Source: Holophagaceae bacterium (GTDB lineage: Bacteria; Acidobacteriota; Holophagae; Holophagales; Holophagaceae). Taken from it: 7,315 nt of DNA. How positions within the stretch are numbered: position 1 is the stretch's first letter; every line of letters begins with the position of its first letter. The stretch is from NCBI GenBank assembly GCA_025353305.1, contig JANXQX010000039.1, positions 1-7,315 of the forward strand, in the 5' to 3' direction. The translations under genes were made by a program, and so were the position numbers. The notes under the pieces are model-generated. The model ran no database searches and had not been told where the DNA came from. It was given only the letters and a program-made list of their open reading frames with translations. This document shows positions 1-5,827 of this stretch, one piece after another.

Positions 1-582
1 GGCGACACTATCTACCTGACCACCGCCGACAAGGACGGCAACATGGTGAGCCTCATCCAAAGCAACTATCGAGGCATGGGCAGCGGCATGACCCCCGGCG
101 AGCTGGGCTTCTGTCTCCAGGATCGCGGCGAGCTGTTCACGCTGGAGGAAGGCCAGGCCAACACTTACGCACCCGGCAAGCGTCCCTTCCACACCATCAT
201 CCCCGCCTTCATCACCAAGGACGGCGAGCCCTTCCTCAGCTTCGGCGTCATGGGCGGCGAATTCCAGCCCATGGGCCACGTCCAGATCGTGATGAACCTC
301 ATCGACTTCGGCATGAACACTCAAGAAGCGGGCGATGCGCCGCGCATGTCCCACGATGGTTCCCCGGAGCCCACCGGCGAGCCCGGCAAGCTCCCCGGCA
401 CCATCCAGCTCGAGAGCGGCTTCCCCGTCGAGACCATCCAGAAACTCATGGGCATGGGCCATGGCGTGGCCTGGATGCTCGGCGGCTATGGGGGCTACCA
501 GGGCATCCGATGGGAGCCGAAACAGAAGGTCTTCTTCGGCGCCAGCGAGAGCCGCAAGGACGGCCAGGCCGCGGGGTATTGA
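1..582 (+). CDS. Gamma-glutamyltransferase family protein (GGT II/YwrD-like), C-terminal part, truncated by the window start
   Basis: This is the small-subunit half of an N-terminal nucleophile hydrolase that transfers or hydrolyses gamma-glutamyl groups, or in relatives acylates such as cephalosporin side chains. The frame is open from base 1 and gives 193 visible residues. Aligned from memory with E. coli Ggt, the third visible residue (Thr, bases 7-9) matches catalytic Thr391, exposed by autocleavage, so the mature small subunit of about 191 residues starts almost at the window edge. Visible landmarks are DKDGN (residues 10-14), Asn22, GSG (27-29), KRPFHTIIP (60-68), the oxyanion-type GG at 85-86, DAPRM near 113, and a C-terminal AGY like the E. 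coli end. The Met at base 43 is internal and not a start. The Ser-Ser pair of classical Ggt is His-Thr here, and the substrate-binding Asp region is changed to QDRGELF, which points to the GGT II/acylase-like branch. These enzymes are usually periplasmic or extracellular; the signal peptide would lie upstream. Confidence 0.93.
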   Translation, partial: GDTIYLTTADKDGNMVSLIQSNYRGMGSGMTPGELGFCLQDRGELFTLEEGQANTYAPGKRPFHTIIPAFITKDGEPFLSFGVMGGEFQPMGHVQIVMNLIDFGMNTQEAGDAPRMSHDGSPEPTGEPGKLPGTIQLESGFPVETIQKLMGMGHGVAWMLGGYGGYQGIRWEPKQKVFFGASESRKDGQAAGY

Positions 583-597
583 AGCCCCTTCGTAGAC

Positions 598-602
598 GGG
601 AG
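598..602 (+). promoter_or_regulatory. Ribosome binding site of the MBL-fold hydrolase gene
   Basis: A GGGAG stretch ends five bases before the ATG at 608. It lies in the 25-base gap after the gamma-glutamyltransferase stop, which supports this start and leaves little room for a separate promoter, so read-through from the upstream gene is likely. Confidence 0.6.
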
Positions 603-607
603 ATTCC

Positions 608-1261
608 ATGCGCTTCATCTTCGAGCAGATCCGGGTGGGCGGCGATCGCAACTTCGGCTACCTGCTGGGGGACCGGGAAGCCGGAGAAGGCCTCCTGATC
701 GATCCCTCCTACGATCCCGAGTCGATGGTGGCGCGGGCCAACGCCCAGGGATTGCGCATCACCCATATCCTGAACACCCACGGCCACACGGACCACAGCA
801 ACGGCAACCCAGTGGCGCAGGCGCTCACCGGTGCGCCGGTGCTTGGCGGGCCGGGCCACCCGGGGCCCGTGGACCGCGTGCTGCGGGACGGGGAGCGCAT
901 CACCTTCGGGATCTACCACCTGCTTTCCTGGCATGTGCCCGGCCACTACCACGATCATCTGGCCTTCCTCGTGGAGGAAATGGCCGCGGGGATCACCGGA
1001 GATCTGTTATTCGTGGGCAAGGTGGGTGGCACGGGCAGCGACACGGACGCCCGCACCGAATGGGACAGCCTTCAGCGCCTGCTGCGCGGCTGGCCCGAAC
1101 ACGCCACCATCTGGCCCGGCCATGATTACGGCGCCAGGCCCAGCTCCACCCTGGCCTGGGAGCGGGAAACCAACCCCTTCCTGCGCTGCGAAAACGTGGC
1201 CGCTTTCATCCAGCTCAAGGCCGACTGGGCGGATTTCAAGGTGCGGCACGGATTGAAATAA
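608..1261 (+). CDS. MBL-fold metallo-hydrolase, glyoxalase II-like (GloC/YcbL or ETHE1 type)
   Basis: This cytosolic binuclear metal hydrolase of 217 residues probably acts on a thioester such as S-lactoylglutathione or a related thiol substrate. All expected ligands are visible: the THGHTDH motif at residues 57-63 (His58, His60, Asp62, His63), His113 in VPGH, the bridging Asp132 in TGD, and His172 in PGHDYG. The late motif TLAWERETNPFLR (about 181-193) is typical of glyoxalase II relatives. The protein lacks the extra C-terminal glutathione-binding domain of classical GloB (about 250 residues) and has the length of YcbL/GloC-type enzymes. HDYG also recalls ETHE1 persulfide dioxygenases, which share the fold but use a single iron, so the reaction cannot be settled from the motifs. 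No signal peptide is seen. The gene starts 25 bases after the gamma-glutamyltransferase with a good ribosome binding site, suggesting co-transcription. Confidence 0.9.
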   Translation: MRFIFEQIRVGGDRNFGYLLGDREAGEGLLIDPSYDPESMVARANAQGLRITHILNTHGHTDHSNGNPVAQALTGAPVLGGPGHPGPVDRVLRDGERITFGIYHLLSWHVPGHYHDHLAFLVEEMAAGITGDLLFVGKVGGTGSDTDARTEWDSLQRLLRGWPEHATIWPGHDYGARPSSTLAWERETNPFLRCENVAAFIQLKADWADFKVRHGLK

Positions 1262-1276
1262 CTGCTGCGAGAGCTT

Positions 1277-1309
1277 CCAGGCCGGCCCGGTTCCAGCAAC
1301 GGGCCCTGG
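1277..1309 (+). other. Stem-loop in the gap after the MBL-fold gene
   Basis: CCAG (1277-1280) pairs with CTGG (1306-1309) and GGCCCG (1284-1289) pairs with CGGGCC (1300-1305), giving ten base pairs with a 3-base bulge and a 10-base loop. It starts 16 bases after the upstream stop. No run of T follows, so it is not a canonical intrinsic terminator; it may be a weak terminator or an mRNA 3' end stabiliser. Confidence 0.4.
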
Positions 1310-1347
1310 CATCACTGTATCCTTGCTCATTCTCGAACCTACCAACC

Positions 1348-1353
1348 AGGAGG
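1348..1353 (+). promoter_or_regulatory. Strong Shine-Dalgarno sequence, unusually close to the start codon
   Basis: A perfect AGGAGG ends one base before the ATG at 1355 and four bases before an in-frame GTG at 1358. One base is too tight for normal initiation. The site therefore argues that the real start is the GTG at 1358, or that the ATG is used inefficiently. Confidence 0.6.
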
Positions 1354-1354
1354 C

Positions 1355-2443
1355 ATGGTGCGCACGGCGGTTATCGTGGTGACCCATCGGTTCGACCAGC
1401 CCATCCTTGAGGAATTCCAGAGGATCCGCCAAGGACTCGGAGAGACGGACCAGGCTTTCCTGCTCAGCGATGGATCCGCACCGACTCCGGCCTCGGTCGC
1501 CCAGTGGACCCACACCTTCGACTATTCCCAGATCTCCGCCCGGGCCGCCCGGGTCATCGGCAACGACATTCTGAGAAACATCCACCTTGCGTGGATCGAC
1601 TTCTTTAAAGCCCACGCCGAATTCGAGGCCTATTGGCTCATCGAGTACGACGTGCGCTACTCCGGCCCATGGAGCGAGCTTTTTGATGCCTTCCGGGACC
1701 TTCCCCATGACCTGTTGTGCGCCCACCTTCGCCCCTATATCCATGAGCCGGGATGGGCCTGGTGGCGCCATATCCACTCCCCCGGCTCCGTTGTGCCGAA
1801 GAGCCGGCTTCTGAGAGGATTCCTGCCCGTCGCGCGATTATCCCACCGCGGATTCGAACGTCTCAGGGACGCCGTAGATGAAGGATGGGTTGGATTCATG
1901 GAAGGGCTCATCCCCACGCTTTTCCAGACATCCGGCCTGCTCCTCGGAGACCTTGGCGGAGACGGCCCCTTTGTGCCGGCGGGCTTCACGAATCGCTTCT
2001 ACACGAGTATTTCGGACCCCAAGGGTTCACTAAAAGGTCTGGGAACCATGCGCTACCGCCCACTCATCCAATTCCCAAGGATCCTGCCCGGGCGGCTTTA
2101 CCACCCCGTCAAACCGGAACCGGAAACCTTGGATGCCGGCATCAAGCAGCCTTGGCTGGCCTGTGCCGCGCTGGAACTCGCCCTGAAATCGGTGCACGGA
2201 CAAGGGTCTGCGACCCAGGTCCTGCCTTTCCTGGAAAATCCCAAAGCGGATCACCTGTTGCAAGTGCTCACCGGGCTCAGCTCGATGGAACTGCTGGAAG
2301 CCCTCGACCAGATGGAATCTGACGGACCGGAGGACCTGCCCATCAAGGCGCTGCGCCAAGATCTTCTTTCCCTCCCAACTCGCTTTGATTCCAGTCTTCG
2401 GATCACCCGAATCCCAGCGGGAGGATTCCTGGCGGGTGGATAA
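1355..2443 (+). CDS. Putative glycosyltransferase-like protein (DUF3405-like), function unknown
   Basis: I do not firmly recognise this 362-residue protein. It opens with a hydrophobic strand followed by THRFD (residues 5-14), as in nucleotide-sugar-binding GT-A folds. A central block with WLIEYDVRYSGPW (94-106) resembles the E-x-D-x-R-Y-x-G core I recall from DUF3405 proteins, where the acidic pair could bind a metal or sugar nucleotide. A Trp-rich patch (WAWW, 134-137), LYHPVK (248-253) and a helical tail (about 265-340) follow. No signal peptide or membrane segment is evident, so a cytosolic or membrane-associated enzyme is likely. It lies 83 bases upstream of the UDP-galactopyranose mutase gene on the same strand, which suggests a role in assembling a galactofuranose-containing glycan; that role is inference. 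The start may be GTG 1358 because the Shine-Dalgarno sequence abuts ATG 1355. The reading frame itself is secure by length and intact coding. Confidence 0.75.
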   Translation: MVRTAVIVVTHRFDQPILEEFQRIRQGLGETDQAFLLSDGSAPTPASVAQWTHTFDYSQISARAARVIGNDILRNIHLAWIDFFKAHAEFEAYWLIEYDVRYSGPWSELFDAFRDLPHDLLCAHLRPYIHEPGWAWWRHIHSPGSVVPKSRLLRGFLPVARLSHRGFERLRDAVDEGWVGFMEGLIPTLFQTSGLLLGDLGGDGPFVPAGFTNRFYTSISDPKGSLKGLGTMRYRPLIQFPRILPGRLYHPVKPEPETLDAGIKQPWLACAALELALKSVHGQGSATQVLPFLENPKADHLLQVLTGLSSMELLEALDQMESDGPEDLPIKALRQDLLSLPTRFDSSLRITRIPAGGFLAGG

Positions 2444-2536
2444 TTCCAGGGCCCGATCGCCGCCCCCGCAACCGACCAAAGTGTCTCCAGGGATGACCGG
2501 TTTCGCTGGCGTCGCCGCTATCCTCGATGGGTGACC

Positions 2537-2540
2537 GGAA
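2537..2540 (+). promoter_or_regulatory. Weak ribosome binding site favouring the second Met of glf
   Basis: GGAA lies seven bases before the ATG at 2548. No Shine-Dalgarno-like stretch precedes the earlier ATG at 2527, and only a poorly spaced GGA precedes the ATG at 2557. This site therefore decides weakly for 2548. Confidence 0.35.
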
Positions 2541-2547
2541 ATTCCAC

Positions 2548-3705
2548 ATGGGACCCATGAAAGCTGTGCTGATCGTCGGCGCCGGATTATCCGGCGCGGT
2601 GCTTGCGCGGGAACTCGCCGAAGCGGGAATTGCCGTGCGCGTGATCGATGCGCGCAGCCATGTCGGGGGGAATTGCCACACCGAACGGGATCCGGATACG
2701 GATGTCATGGTGCATGTGTATGGCCCGCACATTTTCCATACGAGCAGCGAAGAGGTGTGGCGGTACCTCCAGCGTTTCGGCGAGTGGGTTCCGTTCGTCA
2801 ACCGCGTGAAGGCCCACACAGGAAAAGGTGTCTTCAGCCTCCCCATCAACCTGCACACCATCAACCAGTTCTTCGGGAAGTCGCTCTCCCCCCATGAGGC
2901 CAGGGAATTCCTCGCCGGTAAGGTTGATGGCAGCATCGGGGAACCCATGAACTTTGAAGAGCAGGCCTTGAAATCCATCGGCCGGGAACTCTACGAGGCA
3001 TTCTTCAAGGGCTATACGATCAAGCAGTGGGGCTGTGATCCGACCGAACTGCCGCCGGAGATCCTAAAGCGCCTGCCCGTGCGTTTCACCTACAACGACA
3101 GCTACTACGACAGCATCCATCAGGCCATGCCCCGGGAGGGCTACACCCGGGTGATCGAAAACATCCTGGCCCACCCGCTCGTGGGGATCAGCCTGGCTAC
3201 GCCCTGGGACCTCGCCATGCGCCAGGATGCCGGTCATGTTTTTTTCTCCGGTGCCCTGGATCAGTTCTATGGGTTCTGTGAAGGCCGGTTGGGTTACCGG
3301 ACGGTCCACTGGCAACGGGAGATCCATGAGGATGATTTCCAGAACAATGCCGTGATCAACTACACCCAGCCGGATGTGCCCTGGACGAGGGTTCTGGAGC
3401 ATAAGCATTTCGCGCCGTGGGAATCCCATGCCAGGACCCTGGTCTTCAGGGAGTTCAGCAAGGAGACCGGCGAGGGCGATCTACCCTACTACCCCAAACG
3501 GCTCGCTGCGGACCGGCTAGTCCTCCATCGCTACCTCGAAAGGGCAAAGCACGAGCAGGGGGTTTCCTTCATCGGCCGAATGGGAACCTACCGCTACCTG
3601 GACATGGATCAGGTCATTGCCGAAACCCTGGAATTTTCTCGTGCCTGGCTCGATGCGGAATCAAACGGACGTCCTCCGCCGATCTTTTCAAGCCCGCCAC
3701 TTTGA
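2548..3705 (+). CDS. glf: UDP-galactopyranose mutase
   Basis: This cytosolic flavoenzyme interconverts UDP-galactopyranose and UDP-galactofuranose, the donor for galactofuranose in lipopolysaccharide O-antigens and capsules. From this start it has 385 residues, the usual family length. Visible are the FAD-binding GAGLSG (residues 11-16), the acidic residue ending the second strand (Asp34), VGGN (39-42), YGPHIFHT (58-65), KQWG (159-162), PVRFTYND with Arg179, TRVLEHKHF with Arg281 (280-288), and YLDMDQVI near the C-terminus (Asp352). Arg179 and Arg281 match the two arginines that hold the UDP diphosphate in Klebsiella and E. coli enzymes. Similarity to E. coli Glf runs over the whole length. 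Three in-frame ATGs are possible (2527, 2548, 2557). Homologues begin a few residues before GAG, which excludes little beyond 2527, and a weak GGAA favours 2548. It follows a putative glycosyltransferase-like gene by roughly 100 bases, and both may serve surface glycan synthesis. Confidence 0.96.
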   Translation: MGPMKAVLIVGAGLSGAVLARELAEAGIAVRVIDARSHVGGNCHTERDPDTDVMVHVYGPHIFHTSSEEVWRYLQRFGEWVPFVNRVKAHTGKGVFSLPINLHTINQFFGKSLSPHEAREFLAGKVDGSIGEPMNFEEQALKSIGRELYEAFFKGYTIKQWGCDPTELPPEILKRLPVRFTYNDSYYDSIHQAMPREGYTRVIENILAHPLVGISLATPWDLAMRQDAGHVFFSGALDQFYGFCEGRLGYRTVHWQREIHEDDFQNNAVINYTQPDVPWTRVLEHKHFAPWESHARTLVFREFSKETGEGDLPYYPKRLAADRLVLHRYLERAKHEQGVSFIGRMGTYRYLDMDQVIAETLEFSRAWLDAESNGRPPPIFSSPPL

Positions 3706-3754
3706 CCCCAATCCAGGTTGTGATCCCGTCCTCACTCCCAATGGAAAAGGCCAC

Positions 3755-3763
3755 TGGTACACT
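3755..3763 (+). promoter_or_regulatory. Possible extended -10 promoter of the OPT transporter operon
   Basis: TGGTACACT fits an extended -10 element (TG, one base, then a hexamer matching TATAAT at 4 of 6). It lies in the 107-base gap after glf and would start transcription near 3770, giving a leader of about 42 bases. I found no convincing -35 hexamer at the usual spacing, so this is tentative. Confidence 0.3.
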
Positions 3764-3802
3764 CCATGGGTGTTTCCGCCGGTGTGGAATCCAAAACCCG
3801 AT

Positions 3803-3807
3803 AGGAG
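3803..3807 (+). promoter_or_regulatory. Ribosome binding site fixing the OPT transporter start
   Basis: AGGAG lies five bases before the ATG at 3813. The reading frame is open further upstream, back into glf, but the upstream part encodes no transporter-like sequence and overlaps the conserved glf C-terminus. This site therefore sets the start at 3813. Confidence 0.75.
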
Positions 3808-3812
3808 TCCGC

Positions 3813-5825
3813 ATGGACGCGCCTGAGTCAACGTCGACTTCTTTGCCCGAAAACGCCTATACAGAGCTGGCGCCGGGGCAGGCCTACCAGCCGATCGTAC
3901 CCGCCACCGAGGCGCCACCGGAAACGACCCGGCGCTCGCTCGGCTGGGGCATCTTCCTCTGCGTCCTGTTCACGGTCGCATCGGCATACTCGGGCCTGAA
4001 AGTCGGGCAGGTGATGGAAGCCGCGATCCCGATCTCCATCCTGGCCATCGGCCTGGCCCGGATCTATGCACGGCGCTCGACCTTGCTTGAGAATGTGATC
4101 ATCACCGCCATCGGCGGGGTCTCGGGCTCGGTGGTGGCCGGAGCGATCTTCACGCTGCCCGCCCTCTACACCCTGCAGTTGAATCCGCATCCCCTTCAGA
4201 CGATCTTCATCTGCCTTGCGGGCGGGGCGCTCGGCGTGCTGTTCATAATCCCGCTCCGCCGCTACTTCGTCCGCGAGACCCACGGCAAATTCCCATACCC
4301 CGAGGCGACCGCCATCACCGAGGTCCTGGTCACCGGCGAGAAGGGCGGATCAGAGGCCAAGCTGCTCCTGCAATCCACCGCCATCGCTGGCATCTACGAC
4401 TTTTTCGTGACCACATTCCAGGTCTGGAAGGAGACCATCGATTTCCAGTTCGTCCCCGTGGTGAAGGCTGCCGCCGAGAAAGCGAAACTCGCGCTCAGGT
4501 TCGACGCCGTGGCGTTCATCCTGGGCCTCGGGTACGTGATGGGCCTCCGCTCGTCCATGATCCTATGCGCCGGCGGTGTCCTCTCGAACCTGGTGCTGGT
4601 CCCGCTCATCTGGCTGGTGGGACGCAACTTCCCTGAAGTAGCGGTCTATCCCGCCAAAGTGCCGATCGCCATGATGACGGCCGAACAGATCTTCCGCGGC
4701 TATGTAAGGCTCATCGGCGTCGGGGCCATCGCAACCGCGGGCATCTTCGGCATCCTGAAATCACTGAAGATCGTCGTCGGCTCCTTCTCCATCGCCGCCC
4801 GCGCCTTCAAGCACGGCGAAGAACATTCAGGCCCGGAGCGCACCGACCGCGATATCAGCGTGATGTCCATGCTCATCGGGACCGTGGTCACCACCCTTGG
4901 CATGGCGGTCTTCTTCGGGTCCCTGAAGCCCACCCTGACCGTGCTGTTCGTGGGACTGGGCCTGACGCTGGTCTTCTCCTTCTTCTTCGCCTCGGTCGCG
5001 GCCAACGCCATCGCCACCACGGCGCGGAACCCCGTGTCGGGCATGACCATGCTCACGATCATCATTTCCTGCGTGGTGCTCCTGAAATTCGGCCTGTCGG
5101 GCCCCACCGGAATGTTCTTCATCATGGCCATGGCCGGAATGGTCTGCACCGCACTCTCGGTCTCAGGTCAGACCATCACGGATCTGAAGACCGGCTACTG
5201 GCTTGGCTCCACGCCGGCCCAGCAGGAAAAGGTCAAATTCTATGGCGTGATCGCCGCCTCGGTGGCGGTGGGCATCACCATCGTGATGCTGGCGCGGGTC
5301 TTCCAGTTCGGCGAGCAGGCCGCCGGCGACACCCGGACGGTGCTGGCCGCGCCCCAGGCGTCGATCATGAAGGTGCTCGTCGAGAATTTCGTGGGCCGCC
5401 AGCCCGTGGCCTACATCCTGTTCGGCGTCGGCGCGATGATCGCCGTGATGATGGAGATGCTCGGCGTGCCGGCCCTCACCTTCGCGCTCGGCATGTACCT
5501 GCCCCTTGAGCTCAATTCGCCCGCCCTCGTCGGTGGCTACCTGTCCTACCTGGTCACGAAGAAATCCGAAAAGGCCGGCGGCGACAAAGGCAGGACCATC
5601 CGTGAGCGGGGCGTGATCATCGCTTCGGGCCTCATGGCGGGCGGCGCGCTGGGCGGCGTCTTCGGCGCGGCCCTGCGGCTGCTCCCCTGGTATGCGGAAA
5701 GCCGCATCCAGACACCGTTCTACAACATCGAATCAGCCTCGCAGCTGGTCTCGGTCGTCGGGTTCCTCGCCCTCTGTTTCTATCTCTATCGCACCTCACT
5801 CCGCACCAACCCTGAAAAGGCCTGA
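3813..5825 (+). CDS. OPT-family oligopeptide transporter
   Basis: This inner-membrane carrier of 670 residues is of the oligopeptide transporter family, whose members import small peptides or metal-chelate complexes, probably with protons. A soluble N-terminal tail (about 1-42) is rich in Pro, Thr and Ser. About 16 hydrophobic segments follow, the clearest near residues 44-64, 93-118, 127-149, 228-270, 296-316, 345-400, 410-450, 475-495, 528-570, 598-625 and 643-662. Family-like motifs are SAYSGLKVGQ (57-66), KFPYPEATAITEVL (159-172) and RLIGVGAIATAGI (299-311). Yeast relatives carry glutathione and tetrapeptides, while plant YSL relatives carry metal-nicotianamine, so the substrate is open. 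The start at 3813 has an AGGAG five bases upstream. The next gene, a predicted cytosolic metallopeptidase, begins two bases after the stop, which favours peptide import as the role. Confidence 0.94.
   Translation: MDAPESTSTSLPENAYTELAPGQAYQPIVPATEAPPETTRRSLGWGIFLCVLFTVASAYSGLKVGQVMEAAIPISILAIGLARIYARRSTLLENVIITAIGGVSGSVVAGAIFTLPALYTLQLNPHPLQTIFICLAGGALGVLFIIPLRRYFVRETHGKFPYPEATAITEVLVTGEKGGSEAKLLLQSTAIAGIYDFFVTTFQVWKETIDFQFVPVVKAAAEKAKLALRFDAVAFILGLGYVMGLRSSMILCAGGVLSNLVLVPLIWLVGRNFPEVAVYPAKVPIAMMTAEQIFRGYVRLIGVGAIATAGIFGILKSLKIVVGSFSIAARAFKHGEEHSGPERTDRDISVMSMLIGTVVTTLGMAVFFGSLKPTLTVLFVGLGLTLVFSFFFASVAANAIATTARNPVSGMTMLTIIISCVVLLKFGLSGPTGMFFIMAMAGMVCTALSVSGQTITDLKTGYWLGSTPAQQEKVKFYGVIAASVAVGITIVMLARVFQFGEQAAGDTRTVLAAPQASIMKVLVENFVGRQPVAYILFGVGAMIAVMMEMLGVPALTFALGMYLPLELNSPALVGGYLSYLVTKKSEKAGGDKGRTIRERGVIIASGLMAGGALGGVFGAALRLLPWYAESRIQTPFYNIESASQLVSVVGFLALCFYLYRTSLRTNPEKA
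5815..5820 (+). promoter_or_regulatory. Ribosome binding site inside the end of the OPT gene
   Basis: AAAAGG lies seven bases before the ATG at 5828 and within the last codons of the transporter gene. Ribosomes finishing the transporter can therefore restart directly on the next gene, which suggests translational coupling. Confidence 0.5.
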
Positions 5826-5827
5826 TC

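Noticed and set aside
446..958. Minus-strand open frame of 170 codons
   Set aside because: It is antisense to the GGT end and the metal-binding core of the MBL-fold gene; no recognisable motif.
1277..1309. Intrinsic terminator after the MBL-fold gene
   Set aside because: The stem is good but no T run follows, so it is listed only as a stem-loop.
1007..1777. Minus-strand open frame of 256 codons
   Set aside because: It runs antisense across the ends of two well-supported genes and the gap between them, with low-complexity composition typical of GC-rich shadow frames.
2519..2524. TATCCT as a -10 box for glf (also at 1318-1323 before the previous gene)
   Set aside because: No -35 element at proper distance in either place, and at glf it is only two bases from the first ATG; probably chance.
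2494..2538. TGACCGG present twice, 38 bases apart, before and at the glf start
   Set aside because: A 7-base GC-rich repeat is expected by chance at this length and has no symmetry suggesting an operator.
3417..3812. Open frame extending the transporter 132 codons upstream
   Set aside because: It overlaps the conserved end of glf in another frame, its translation has no family character, and a good ribosome binding site fixes the start at 3813.
4700..5149. Minus-strand open frame of 149 codons inside the transporter gene
   Set aside because: Its Met/Thr/Ser-rich content is what antisense of membrane-helix codons yields; no start context or family match.
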